Below, in pieces: positions 15,986-25,526 of a stretch of DNA of 64,000 bases. Location: assembly GCF_003148685.1 (NCBI RefSeq), contig NZ_QGGR01000012.1, positions 234,977-298,976 on the forward strand, given 5' to 3'. The notes beneath the pieces are model-generated. The model made no database searches. It worked only from the letters and a program-made list of their open reading frames with translations, and had not been told where the DNA came from. The translations under genes were made by a program, and so were the position numbers. Each line of letters begins with the position of its first letter. Position 1 is the first letter of the stretch. The DNA is from Actinoplanes xinjiangensis (lineage in GTDB: Bacteria > Actinomycetota > Actinomycetes > Mycobacteriales > Micromonosporaceae).

Positions 15986-17119
15986 CGTTGCCTGGACAGC
16001 GGGGCTGTGGCCGCCGACGAGTACCAGAGAGTTGGCGGTCCGGTCGTCCGGCGTTCGGTCTTCAGGTGACCGATCATCGGGTGCCCGGCCCGTGGCGATG
16101 GCCGCCATCGCCGGCAGGGCTGAGGCGGTGGACTCGAAATAGCCGTCGTGGCCATCGACGTCGTCGCATGGCAGGGGATGCGCGCCGAACTCGGGGTCCG
16201 AGGGCAACCCTCCGTGTCCGAGGCCCAGCAGACGCATGCCCGGGACCCGGCGGATCCAGTCGCCGGGTGCGGCGCATGCCCACACCCGGGCCGTGGTGTT
16301 GAGGTCGGAGCGGCTACCGACACCCATGCCAGGGCTGCCGACCGCGATCAGATCCGACACCTGCCCGCTGAGCTCGGGCGCGGCGAGACCGGCGACGGTC
16401 GAACCGTAGCTGTGCCCGATGACGACGATCGAGCGGTCCGGGCGGTCGAGCACGAGACCGTCCACGAAACGCCGGAGGGACTCCGCGCCCGCAGCCGCCC
16501 GGTCCTCGCGCACGGCGTTGATGTCGACACCCTCCGGGGAGTCATAACCGAGCCAGGCGATGACGGCGACCCGGGCACCATCGTCGGTCGCGCGCACCTC
16601 GTCGAACAGCTGCCGCGCCTGCCGCCCCGGGGCTCTGCGCTGCACACCGCCGTGGCCGGTGGTGAACTCGGGCAGCTCATTGTCCGAACCCGGGATGAGG
16701 ATGACGACACGGTCAGCGGTCTCGAGATCGCCCAGGACCTCGGCGATGCGCCCGTCACCGCGGTCGTCATAGACGAGGGTCTGCCGGACGGCCACCTCCG
16801 ATGGCCGCCGCGCCTGGTTGGCGGCATAGCGCAGCGGCACGGGAGCGCCGTCGAGATTGCCGACGATCTCCGGATGACGGATGGCCAGACCGGTCGCCTC
16901 GGCCGGCGTCAGACGAGCGAAGAACACGGCGATCCGCTCCGGCGTGGCGGTGACCGGGTCGGGTGGCGCGGTGGGCTCGGCAAGCCAGGCCGGAAGCGAC
17001 ACCGGGGGCGCCGGTTGCTCCGGCCGGGCCGGGCCGAGCAACGAGCCACCGACCAGGCTCAGGCCGGCGAAGGCGGTTGCCACCAGGGCTTTCCGAGACG
17101 TGACGGCGATGCGAGGCAT
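15788..17119 (-). CDS. Secreted alpha/beta hydrolase (DUF1023-like) with repetitive tail
   Basis: The protein has 443 residues from the ATG at 17119; a GTG at 17152 would add 11. The N-terminus (RKALVATAFAGLSLVGGSLL) is a signal sequence or membrane anchor. The nucleophile elbow is IGHSYGS (about 260), with VVILIPGSDNE as the oxyanion strand and a late DDVDGHDGYF that supplies the acid and His. This matches the DUF1023 alpha/beta hydrolases common in actinomycetes. The last 90 or so residues are low complexity (PTTAPPAGQRGTPTTAPA) and are encoded by degenerate DNA repeats, so the natural C-terminus may have been extended by repeat growth. Confidence 0.82.
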   Translation of the reverse strand: MPRIAVTSRKALVATAFAGLSLVGGSLLGPARPEQPAPPVSLPAWLAEPTAPPDPVTATPERIAVFFARLTPAEATGLAIRHPEIVGNLDGAPVPLRYAANQARRPSEVAVRQTLVYDDRGDGRIAEVLGDLETADRVVILIPGSDNELPEFTTGHGGVQRRAPGRQARQLFDEVRATDDGARVAVIAWLGYDSPEGVDINAVREDRAAAGAESLRRFVDGLVLDRPDRSIVVIGHSYGSTVAGLAAPELSGQVSDLIAVGSPGMGVGSRSDLNTTARVWACAAPGDWIRRVPGMRLLGLGHGGLPSDPEFGAHPLPCDDVDGHDGYFESTASALPAMAAIATGRAPDDRSPEDRTPDDRTANSLVLVGGHSPAVQATKLGGHSAATQAGKTIDRRPASRTAKGINYSPSGRHGRTPTTAPPAGQRGTPTTAPASEGHQPQPG

Positions 17120-17252
17120 ACATCGAGACTCGTCGCCGATGGGGCTGGGCACAGTCGAGCAGGCACGCTGCCGTTGGTTCGGTTATCCGAACCCCAGATG
17201 CGGGTGCTGGCACCATCGCGCTCAGGGGCGTGGACGAGGGATGCTGTCCGCG

Positions 17253-18533
17253 ATGAAGCTGCTGAACACGATCTTCGACCGTCGCTCGCGTAAAGGGCTG
17301 GCATACCTGCTGCTGGTCCTGCCGATCGACCTGCTGAGCTTCGTCCTTCTGCTGCTGGGGAGCCTGCTCGGCACCGTGCTTCTGCTGACACCGCTCGGCG
17401 CGTGGGTCCTCGCCGCCGTTCTACGCGGTGCGGCCGGGCTCGGCGGGAGCCGCAGGGCGCTGGCCGCCCGGATGCTCGGCGACCGGGTTCCCGCTCCGGC
17501 GCGTCCGGTCGCCGCCGACGCCGGGCTGTTCGGATGGCGGCGGGCGATCCTCAAAGACGCGGTCAGCTGGCGGATCCTCGCCTATGCGCTGATCAAGCCA
17601 CCGGTGGCGGTGCTGTCCCTCGCGCTGGCCGGCGGCTTTTACATGTATGGGCTGATCAGCCTGATCTACCTGCCGTTCTACGACGGTGAGCTGGGCACCG
17701 AAGCGCTCGGCATCCTGGTGACCAGCGTGATCCTCCTGCTGCTCGGGCCGTGGATGCTGCGTTCCGTGCTGGGCGTCGAGCGGCTGATGATCCGTGGGCT
17801 GCTCGGCCCGACCCGGATCAACCAGCGGATAAGTGACCTGCAGGACTCCCGCGACCGGGCGGTCAAGGACGCCGACATCACGTTGCGTCGCATCGAGCGC
17901 GACCTGCACGACGGCGCCCAGGCCCGGCTGATCGGAGTCGGCATGCACCTCGCGATCGTTCGTGAGCTCGTCGGTGCGCAGGCACCTACCGAGCAGATCG
18001 TGGCGGCCGTCGACACGGCCCAGGCCACCCTCGCCACCGCGGTCGGTGAGTTGCGTGATCTGGTCCGCGGGATCCACCCACCGGTCCTCGACGCCGGGCT
18101 GGAGGCGGCGCTGGCCACCGTCGCGGCGGGCAGCGCCGTGCCGGTGGCCGTCGAGATCGATCTGCCGAGACGACCACCCCCAGCACTGGAGAGCATCGCC
18201 TACTTCACGGTGTGCGAGCTGCTGACAAACGCGGGACGCCACAGTGGAGCGCGCAACGCTACGATCCGGGTCGATCTGCGGGACGACGTTCTGCGGCTTC
18301 GGGTTCATGACGACGGGCAGGGCGGTGCACACCAGCGTGCCGGCGGGGGACTCGCCGGACTGTCCGAACGGATCCGGGTGGTCGACGGCCGTCTGGCGAT
18401 CGACAGCCCGGCCGGCGGCCCGACCATCGTGACGGCCGAGATCCCGTGCCCGGCGAAGGAGAAGCCCCTTCGACACGAGGGATCGGATCGGGCGGGAAGT
18501 CCGGCCGGCTCAGAGCTGCCGGTCCTGCGGTGA
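17253..18533 (+). CDS. Two-component sensor histidine kinase (HisKA_3 type)
   Basis: The protein has 426 residues; ATG 17253 has GAGGG 12 bases upstream, and ATG 17241 is an alternative. Two pairs of membrane helices (about 18-55 and 108-175) lie without a large external domain, so it probably senses within the membrane. The phosphoacceptor is H219 in RIERDLHDGAQARL. The ATP-binding domain has TVCELLTNAGRHSGA (N box) and VHDDGQGG, then GLAGLSERI. The cognate NarL-type regulator begins 338 bases downstream, after a block of repeats. The 25-residue Pro/Arg/Gly tail after the catalytic domain looks non-conserved. Confidence 0.9.
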   Translation: MKLLNTIFDRRSRKGLAYLLLVLPIDLLSFVLLLLGSLLGTVLLLTPLGAWVLAAVLRGAAGLGGSRRALAARMLGDRVPAPARPVAADAGLFGWRRAILKDAVSWRILAYALIKPPVAVLSLALAGGFYMYGLISLIYLPFYDGELGTEALGILVTSVILLLLGPWMLRSVLGVERLMIRGLLGPTRINQRISDLQDSRDRAVKDADITLRRIERDLHDGAQARLIGVGMHLAIVRELVGAQAPTEQIVAAVDTAQATLATAVGELRDLVRGIHPPVLDAGLEAALATVAAGSAVPVAVEIDLPRRPPPALESIAYFTVCELLTNAGRHSGARNATIRVDLRDDVLRLRVHDDGQGGAHQRAGGGLAGLSERIRVVDGRLAIDSPAGGPTIVTAEIPCPAKEKPLRHEGSDRAGSPAGSELPVLR

Positions 18534-18620
18534 ACGCCGGCGACGGAAGCAACCGGCGCCTGCCACCCGGAACCCGGTGGGGCGCCCGAAGCCCGCGGGG
18601 CTTCGGTGGCGGATCGGAAC

Positions 18621-18780
18621 CTGTGACGGCCGTGGGATGAGGGCGGGGCTTTGGTGAGGGACCGGGATCTGTGACGGCCGTGGGATGGGGCGGGGTGTCG
18701 GTGGGGGGCCGCAAGCCGTGACGGCCGTGAAATATAGGAGCGCGGGGTCGATGGGGGCCGCAAGCCGTGACGGCGCTGGT
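18621..18780. repeat. Four degenerate tandem repeats, period 47-49 bp
   Basis: The core CTGTGACGGCCGTGGGATG starts at 18621 and 18669, then as CCGTGACGGCCGTGAAAT at 18716 and CCGTGACGGCGCTGG at 18765. Each is followed by a G-rich spacer. They fill the gap between the kinase and regulator genes. No protein-coding reading is apparent. The rest of 18534-18871 shows nothing else identifiable. Confidence 0.75.
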
Positions 18781-18871
18781 GGATGGGGGATTCGCGGGCG
18801 TGCCGGTCGGCAGGGACGGGAGATGGGGCGGTTCTTGGTGAGCCGGTGTCGGGGAAGGGCCGGAGAGACAC

Positions 18872-19516
18872 ATGCGCGTCGTCATCGCTGAGGACTCCGC
18901 GATTCTGCGGGAAGGGCTTGCCCAGCTTCTGACCATGCGGGGTCACGAAGTGCTGGCCGCCGTCGTTGATGTGCCGGCGTTGTTCGAGGCGGTTGCCGTT
19001 CAGGCGCCGGACGTGGCGATCGTGGACATCCGTCTGCCGCCCAGTCACACCGATGAGGGGGTGCGGGCGGCGATTCGGCTGCGGCGTGAGTGTCCCGGGA
19101 TCGGGGTGCTGATCTTCTCGCAGTATGTCGAGACCGCCTTCGTGGCCGAGTTGCTGGCGGGTGGATCCGAGGGCGTCGGCTATCTGCTGAAGGAGCGGGT
19201 TGTTCAGTTGGACGATTTCGTCGATGCGCTGCACCGGGTCGCGGCCGGGGGCACGGCACTCGATCCACAGGTGGTGACCCAGATGTTCGGCCGGAGCCGC
19301 CATCGGGAGGTGCTCGCCGAGTTCACGCCGCGGGAGCGGGAGGTGCTCGCCCTCATGGCGCAGGGGCGGTCCAACACGGCGATCGCGACGGTGATCCGGG
19401 TCAGCGAGCGGGCGGTGGAGAAACACGTGACCAACATCTTCGGCAAGTTCGACCTGCCGCCCTCCGAAGCGGACCATCGGCGGGTCCTCGCGGTCATCCG
19501 CTACCTCCAGAACTGA
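18872..19516 (+). CDS. NarL/FixJ-family response regulator
   Basis: The protein has 214 residues. The receiver domain has acidic pocket AEDS at the start, phosphoacceptor D52 in VDIRLPP, and the conserved lysine in LLKERV. The C-terminal LuxR-type helix-turn-helix is seen as FTPREREVLALMAQG, then NTAIATVI and SERAVEKHVTNIFGKF. It is the likely partner of the kinase at 17253. The long repeat-filled gap implies the two genes may be transcribed separately. Confidence 0.92.
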   Translation: MRVVIAEDSAILREGLAQLLTMRGHEVLAAVVDVPALFEAVAVQAPDVAIVDIRLPPSHTDEGVRAAIRLRRECPGIGVLIFSQYVETAFVAELLAGGSEGVGYLLKERVVQLDDFVDALHRVAAGGTALDPQVVTQMFGRSRHREVLAEFTPREREVLALMAQGRSNTAIATVIRVSERAVEKHVTNIFGKFDLPPSEADHRRVLAVIRYLQN

Positions 19517-20092
19517 GCCGGGGGCAACGGCTCGGACTCCGGCCGAACCGGCTGGGGTAAGCGGTGCGGTAAGGCGCTGCGTTTGGATCACGTGTGCGGG
19601 CGCGGGCCTTTCGCCGTCCCCCCACCGTGCCGGTGTTGCGGGGCCAGCGAGGAGCCGGGTGGGGAGCGGGAGCCAGCGGAACGAGGCGGGGGCGCGGCGG
19701 TGCCAGCTGCGGCGAGGCACTGCGGGGTGCGGCGAGGCGCTGCGGGGCGGGACGCGGCGGGCGGGGGCGAGGCGGGGCGCGGCGGTGCCAGCTGGGGCGA
19801 GGCGCGGCGAGGCGGGATGCGGCGGGGCGCGGCGCGGTAGATGGCGCGGGGGCGCGGTAGATGGCGCGGGGGCGCGGGGCGGTAGATGCGGCGGGGCGCG
19901 GCAGGAGGCGGCGGGGCGCAGCGCGGTGGATGGGGCGAGGCGCGGCGGGGCGGGGTTTCCGGTGGGGCGTGGCGCCGGGTGGCGAGGCGGAGGAAGGGGT
20001 TGGGGTGAGGGGACGCCTCAGCCCGTGAGGCGCCTTGCGGGCGGGAGGGCAAGCCTCGCTCGCGGTGTAGTCCGGGACTCGGCTGGGCGTAC
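19517..20092. other. G-rich low-complexity intergenic region
   Basis: No gene is supported. From about 19640 to 19990 the plus strand consists of GGCG/GGGG words with short tandem copies of GCGCGGTAGATGGCGCGGGG and GCGAGGCG. Open frames here are purely compositional (Arg/Gly or Pro/Arg). The strand could form G-quadruplexes. A small hairpin GAGCCG/CGGCTC at 19515-19533 may terminate the response-regulator transcript. Confidence 0.6.
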
Positions 20093-20132
20093 AAGAAAGA
20101 AAAACGCGGCGGCCCGGAACCGGACCGCCGCG
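20093..20132 (-). terminator. Rho-independent terminator of the carboxylase gene
   Basis: Stem CGCGGCGG (20105-20112) and CCGCCGCG (20125-20132), further paired inside. On the minus strand it is followed by a T-rich tract (20104 down to 20093). It lies just after the carboxylase stop codon. Confidence 0.88.
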
Positions 20133-20147
20133 CTCGAGCAGAACGGA

Positions 20148-23100
20148 TCAGCTCTTGAGGCCGTGCTCGATGGCCTCGATGATGCGGGGACGCAGGTCGG
20201 CCGTGCTGACGATGGCGTCCACCGAGCCGACCTCGACCGCACGCTGGATGCTGTGCACGCGGTCGAATTCGGCGGCCACCTCACCGAGTTTCTCGGCGCG
20301 GACCGCGCCTTGGACCTCGGCCAGACGGGCGTTGAGGGCCGCCCGTTCGGTGGCCGACGCCGCTGACGCCTGGGCCTGGAGTTCGGTGACGCGCGGGTCG
20401 TTGGCGGTGCGGTTGTTGACCTCGCCGGAGAAGACGACCGCCGCCGCGGGGGCACCGCCGAGGACCGAGGCGAACGAGCCTTCCAGTGCGAGGACCGTCA
20501 TGTTCGGGTTGAGGGCCTTGGAGAAGACGACGAACGCGCCGCCGTGGTAGCGGGAGATGACCGTGAAGATGATCGGGCCGTCGAAGTTGACGATGGCCCG
20601 GCCGATCTCGGCGCCGTACTCGAGTTGCAGGTTGCGCATCGATTCCGGGGAACCGTCGAAACCGGACAGGTTCGCGAGGACGACCAGCGGGCGGTTGCCG
20701 GAGGCGGCGTTGATCGCCCGGGCCGTCTTCTTCGACGAGCGGGGGAACAGCGTGCCCGCCGTGTACGTGTCGGGGCCGTCGGTGGGCGGGAAACCGCGCC
20801 GCGGCACCGACCGGGACTCGATGCCGATGAGGCAGACCGGGCGCCCACCGATGTGGGCGTCCTGAACGACTGAGGTGTCGGCGTCGGCCATGCCCGCCCA
20901 CCGCTCCAGGACCGGGTGATCCTGATCGGACACGGCCCGCATGACGGTACGGATGTCGAACGCCTTCTTGCGGTCCGGGTTGTGGCTCACCGAGAAGATC
21001 TGGCCGACCGTGGTGAAGTCACTGCCGTCGACCGTATGCGGGTAGTCGGAGACGTCCCGGTCGGCGGGGTCGGTGGTGAGAGCGGGGCGCGGGCCGGTCT
21101 CGCCGGGCGCGACGTACGTGTGGTCGTAGTGCGCCATCAGCACGTCGCGGGCGGCCGGGAGGGACGGCGCCCAGTACTGTGCCTGGCCGTTGGGTCCCAT
21201 CACCCGGTCGTAGCCGCCGATGCCGAAGTTGTCCTCGGCCGACACGCCGCCGGAGAAGTCCAGTGACTGCTTGCCGGTCAGGACCATCGCCGAGTCGGGG
21301 GTCATGACCAGGATGCCCTTGGTGTGCATGAGCATCGTGGCCTCGGCGTTCCAGTACGGCTGGGCGCCCACGTTGATCCCGGCCACCACGATGTTGATCT
21401 CGCCGCCGTCCTGGGTGAACGTGACGATGCGCTTGAGGGCGGCGGCCACCCAGTCCATGTTCTCTGTGCCGGAACTCATCGAGATCCGTGCGCCCGCCGA
21501 CAGCGCGAACCACTCCAGGGGCGCGCCGAGAGACGCCGCCAGGTCGAGGGCGGCGATGACCCGGGCGCACTCGGGTTCGGACAGTGCGCCGAGCGACTTG
21601 GTCGGGTCGCCGAGCAGCACCACCCGGGTGATGCCCTCCGGGTAGCGGTCGGTCGGTGTGGTGACCACACCGGCCACGATCGCCGCCGAGTTCTTACCCT
21701 TCGGCCGGTCGACGGGCTCGAGCACGCCGGAGGGAGTCAGGTCGTATTCGGTGAAACTGCCGAGGAGACCGGTCAGCTCGTACGGGTAGACCGTCCCGCG
21801 ACGGGCCGCCCGCAGCACCTTCTGCCGGTAGTCGTCGAGCGGCTGCACCGGGTCGGTGGAGGGTTCCCCGACGTTCAGGTGCGCGCCGCCACCCGGCTCC
21901 AGGGTGATCGTCACGACCACCTCGGTGAGTTCCCCGCTGGAGCGGCGCTGCCGGGCGACGAACTGGACCTCTTCCAGGCCGGCGCCGGACGCGGTCGGCA
22001 GGATGCGCTGCACCAGGGCGTTCAGTTCGTCGATGGACAGTTCGGTGACCGGCCAGACGTACATCATGATCCGGTTGGTGTCGAACCTCTTGTGCTGCGG
22101 CCGCTGCGCCTGGATGTTGCGGATCGCGTCGAGGGTGAGGGTGATGCCCTCCTCCAGGGCGGGCAGCGCGACGAGCCGGCCGTCGGTCTCGCGGAGCGCG
22201 GTCAGGTCGCGGACCTGGTACATCGCGATGAGCCGCTCGTCGGACGGGTTGCTCTTGGCGACCGCCTTGAACAGGTACATCTCCTCGTCGGTCGACGGCA
22301 GCCGGGTGAGGTCGAACTCGCGCAGCCGTTCCAGCTGGAGCCGCAGCGCGATCTGCGGGTGCAGACCCCGGATGAGCCGGTCCTCGGCGAAATGTCCATC
22401 CTGATCGGCGCGGAAGGTGAAGTGGTGGTGCATGACCGCGCCGCTCGTGCCGGCGATGGTCGCGGTGATCCGGCGCGTGGACGGGAGCCGCAGCCCGGCG
22501 AAGAGTCTGCCGAGTTCGAGGGCCATCTCGTCGGCGCCCGGCTGGCCGTCCCAGGCGACGTAGACGTCGGCGACGTCGGACGAGACGGCGGCGAGCGTCT
22601 CCGGCAGGTCCTCGATGTCGACGGCGGCGGCGGAGACCCGGGTGACGCGGCCACCGCCGGAATGCGTCGTGGTCATGAAACGGCCGTCGGCGGAGAAGTC
22701 CGACAGGTCGCGGTTCTCGTAGTAGCGCCGGGTCAGGACCTCCAGCAGCGGCATGTGGTCCCGGCCGGGCCGCCCGATCCGCTGCCCGACCAGCCGGACC
22801 AGCGGCTCCGAACAGGCCACCATCCGCTGGATCCGCTCGGCGCGATCCGGCGAGTCCGGGTGGTGGTCGAGGTGCCGCAGGTCGGCGCGTACGGAGGCAT
22901 AGACCTCGGCCCGGGTACGCCGCAGCAGAGGCTGCGCGTACCACCGGAAGACGATGCCCCGGGCCAGGTCGGAGACCGACGGGAACCGCACCTGGGTCGC
23001 CTCGATCAGGTGCTCCAGCGCGATGCCGGCCCGCTCGGCCAGCGGCTCCAGCGGCGGCGCCCCGGCGATCCACTGCCGCAGCAGAGCCGACACCACCGCG

Positions 23101-25526
23101 ATGTTGGCCGCCGACTTCTGCAGCGCCAGGAAGATCCGGAAGACCGCGTCCTCCAGCTCCGGGCTCCGATCGAGGCTGGTCACGCCGTAGTGCGCGAGCA
23201 CCCGCGTCAGCCGGTCCTGGAAGGCGGCCGTGACCCCGGCCCGTTCCACGTCGAGACTCTGCAGGTAGGTGTGGAAGTTCTCCCGCGGGCTGTGCACCGC
23301 GTTGCCGGGCTCGATCTTCCAGTCGTCGCCGGGCTTGTTGCGGCTGAGTTCGAGCAGGTCGGCGGTGATGGTGAGCAGGTCGATCTCCTCGGCGGCCGGC
23401 CGCCGCCCGTGGTCGACCGGCAGGACCGGCTCGATGTCGTATCCGAGCAGCAGCGCCCGCAGATCGTCCACGCTGTGATCGGCCCGCGGCCCCTCGGGCA
23501 GCTCGATCTCGACCGCGGCCGTGGGTGCGGCGACCTCCTCCGAGGCGGCGTCGGCGAGCGGTTCCAGGCGCATCAGCGGCGCACCGGTCTCCACCTGGCT
23601 GCCCACCGCGACGGGACACTCCCGCACCCGGGCCCTGAACGGCGCCCGCAGCACGTTCTCCATCTTCATGCTCTCCAGCACGAGGATCGGCGCACCCGCC
23701 TCCACCTCGTCACCGACCGCCAGCGGCGTGGCCACGACCAGGGCGGGAGCGGGGGAGCGGACCACGCCGCCCTCGTCCCGGCTGACCCGGTGGGTGACGC
23801 CGTCGACCTCGATCGTGTGGATCGGGCCGTGCGTGGCGGTGGTCAGCCGGAAGCGGTGGCCGTTCACATACATCTGGCCGCTGTGCTCGTCGAACCGCTC
23901 GCTGATCACGTCGGCGTGCCCGAACGAGGCGCCGGAGAAGATGCCGACCCGGAACCGCTTGAGCCCGAGCCGGGACACCTGCACCCGGTAGCCGACGCCG
24001 CGCAGTTTCAGGTCCAGCGGGCGGCCGGTCTCGTGCTGCACCTGCGGACGGCCGCCGTGCGCGGTGGTGAGCAGCCGCTGCCGGCTGATCTCCTCCTCGT
24101 CCAGGTAGGCCTCGATGCCGGCGGCGGCCAGCGCGATCGCCGAGTGCCGGTGGCTGACCAGGCGGCCCTCGGTGCGGACCCGGTCGATCCAGCCGGTGTC
24201 GGCGGACCCGTCGATCACCTCGGGCTGGTCGAGCAGGTCGAGGACGAAGCTCTTGTTGGTGGAGCCGCCCTCGATGATGACGGTGGTCTCGGCCATGGCG
24301 CGGCGGAGGCGGCCGAGCGCCTCGTCACGGTTCCGGCCGTACGCGATGATCTTGGCAATCATCGAGTCGAACGCGGCCGGAATGCTGTCGCCCTCGCTGA
24401 CGCCGGTGTCCACCCGGATGCCGGGCCCGGCCGGCAGCGCCAGCCGGGAGATGCGGCCCGGGGACGGGGCGAAGTCGCGGTCCGGGTCCTCGGCGTTGAG
24501 CCGCGCCTCGACCGCGTGCCCCTGCTCGGCGGGCGGCGGCCCGTCCAGGGTGCCGCCGGCGGCGACGTGCAGTTGCAGCTTGACCAGGTCGGTACCGGTG
24601 GTGATCTCGGTGATCGGGTGCTCGACCTGAAGACGCGTGTTGACCTCCAGGAACGCGAACAGCCCGTCACCCGGGTGGTAGAGGAACTCGACCGTGCCCG
24701 CACCCCGGTAGCCGACCGCGAGCGCCAGCCGGACCGCCGCCGCCTTCAGTTCGGCCGCCTGTTCGGGCGCCATCACGACCGACGACGACTCCTCGATGAT
24801 CTTCTGGTTGCGGCGCTGGACGGAACAGTCCCGGACACCGAGCGCCCACGCGCCACCCTGCCCGTCCGCGATCATCTGGACCTCGACGTGCCGTGCCCCG
24901 GTCACCAGGCGCTCCAGGAACACCACGCCCGACCCGAACGCGCGCAGCGCCTCCTGGCTGGTCCGCTCGTAGGCGTCGGTCAGATCCTCGGCGGAGTCGA
25001 CGCGCCGGATGCCGCGCCCGCCACCGCCGGCGGTCGCCTTCAGCATCAGCGGATAACCGATCTGGTCACCGGCCCGCAGCGCGTCCTCCAGCGTCGCGAC
25101 CTCGCCGCGGCTCCACGGCGCCACCGGGACGCCGACCTCCTCGGCGATCAGCTTCGAGCCGATCTTGTCGCCGAGCTTGCGCATCGCCTCCGCGCTCGGC
25201 CCGACGAACGTCACCCCGACCCGGTCGCACAGCTCCGCGAACACCGGGTCCTCGGCGACGAAGCCCCAGCCCACCCAGGCCGCGTCCGCCTCGGTGTCGA
25301 CCAGCGCCCGCTCCAGCAGCGCGTGGTTGAGGTAGGGCCGTGCGGCCGCCGGTCCGAGGGAATACGTCAGATCGGCCTCACGCACGAACGTCGAGGTCTT
25401 GTCCTCGTCGGTGTAGAGGGCGACCGTCTCGATCCGGGTCCCGGTCTCCGCGGACAGATCCCGCACGGCGTGGATGAGCCGCATCGCGGCCTCTCCACGG
25501 TTGATGATCGCGACACGCCTGAACAC
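20148..25526 (-). CDS. Single-chain acyl-CoA (acetyl/propionyl-CoA) carboxylase
   Basis: The protein has 1792 residues. GTG 25526 follows GGGAGG at 25540-25535 with an 8-base gap, and the protein then starts at FRRVAIINRGEAAMRL. Domains: biotin carboxylase (about 1-450, ATP-grasp loop GGGGRGIRR near 166), biotin carrier with biotinylated K621 in LESMKMEN, a central linker region of about 550 residues, and a carboxyltransferase with both halves (from about 1220 to the end; GKQSLDFSGGVSAEDN, then ALNPNMTVLALEG). It carries out ATP-dependent carboxylation of a CoA ester on one chain, the architecture of eukaryotic acetyl-CoA carboxylase, known in some actinobacteria. The acyl substrate is not determined by sequence inspection. 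Confidence 0.93.
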   Translation of the reverse strand: MFRRVAIINRGEAAMRLIHAVRDLSAETGTRIETVALYTDEDKTSTFVREADLTYSLGPAAARPYLNHALLERALVDTEADAAWVGWGFVAEDPVFAELCDRVGVTFVGPSAEAMRKLGDKIGSKLIAEEVGVPVAPWSRGEVATLEDALRAGDQIGYPLMLKATAGGGGRGIRRVDSAEDLTDAYERTSQEALRAFGSGVVFLERLVTGARHVEVQMIADGQGGAWALGVRDCSVQRRNQKIIEESSSVVMAPEQAAELKAAAVRLALAVGYRGAGTVEFLYHPGDGLFAFLEVNTRLQVEHPITEITTGTDLVKLQLHVAAGGTLDGPPPAEQGHAVEARLNAEDPDRDFAPSPGRISRLALPAGPGIRVDTGVSEGDSIPAAFDSMIAKIIAYGRNRDEALGRLRRAMAETTVIIEGGSTNKSFVLDLLDQPEVIDGSADTGWIDRVRTEGRLVSHRHSAIALAAAGIEAYLDEEEISRQRLLTTAHGGRPQVQHETGRPLDLKLRGVGYRVQVSRLGLKRFRVGIFSGASFGHADVISERFDEHSGQMYVNGHRFRLTTATHGPIHTIEVDGVTHRVSRDEGGVVRSPAPALVVATPLAVGDEVEAGAPILVLESMKMENVLRAPFRARVRECPVAVGSQVETGAPLMRLEPLADAASEEVAAPTAAVEIELPEGPRADHSVDDLRALLLGYDIEPVLPVDHGRRPAAEEIDLLTITADLLELSRNKPGDDWKIEPGNAVHSPRENFHTYLQSLDVERAGVTAAFQDRLTRVLAHYGVTSLDRSPELEDAVFRIFLALQKSAANIAVVSALLRQWIAGAPPLEPLAERAGIALEHLIEATQVRFPSVSDLARGIVFRWYAQPLLRRTRAEVYASVRADLRHLDHHPDSPDRAERIQRMVACSEPLVRLVGQRIGRPGRDHMPLLEVLTRRYYENRDLSDFSADGRFMTTTHSGGGRVTRVSAAAVDIEDLPETLAAVSSDVADVYVAWDGQPGADEMALELGRLFAGLRLPSTRRITATIAGTSGAVMHHHFTFRADQDGHFAEDRLIRGLHPQIALRLQLERLREFDLTRLPSTDEEMYLFKAVAKSNPSDERLIAMYQVRDLTALRETDGRLVALPALEEGITLTLDAIRNIQAQRPQHKRFDTNRIMMYVWPVTELSIDELNALVQRILPTASGAGLEEVQFVARQRRSSGELTEVVVTITLEPGGGAHLNVGEPSTDPVQPLDDYRQKVLRAARRGTVYPYELTGLLGSFTEYDLTPSGVLEPVDRPKGKNSAAIVAGVVTTPTDRYPEGITRVVLLGDPTKSLGALSEPECARVIAALDLAASLGAPLEWFALSAGARISMSSGTENMDWVAAALKRIVTFTQDGGEINIVVAGINVGAQPYWNAEATMLMHTKGILVMTPDSAMVLTGKQSLDFSGGVSAEDNFGIGGYDRVMGPNGQAQYWAPSLPAARDVLMAHYDHTYVAPGETGPRPALTTDPADRDVSDYPHTVDGSDFTTVGQIFSVSHNPDRKKAFDIRTVMRAVSDQDHPVLERWAGMADADTSVVQDAHIGGRPVCLIGIESRSVPRRGFPPTDGPDTYTAGTLFPRSSKKTARAINAASGNRPLVVLANLSGFDGSPESMRNLQLEYGAEIGRAIVNFDGPIIFTVISRYHGGAFVVFSKALNPNMTVLALEGSFASVLGGAPAAAVVFSGEVNNRTANDPRVTELQAQASAASATERAALNARLAEVQGAVRAEKLGEVAAEFDRVHSIQRAVEVGSVDAIVSTADLRPRIIEAIEHGLKS

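Noticed and set aside
18621..18780. CRISPR-like array
   Set aside because: Repeats are degenerate, the intervening G-rich segments are themselves similar, and there are only four copies.
19588..20094. Pro/Arg-rich minus-strand frame
   Set aside because: Purely a by-product of G-rich low-complexity DNA; repetitive and without ribosome site.
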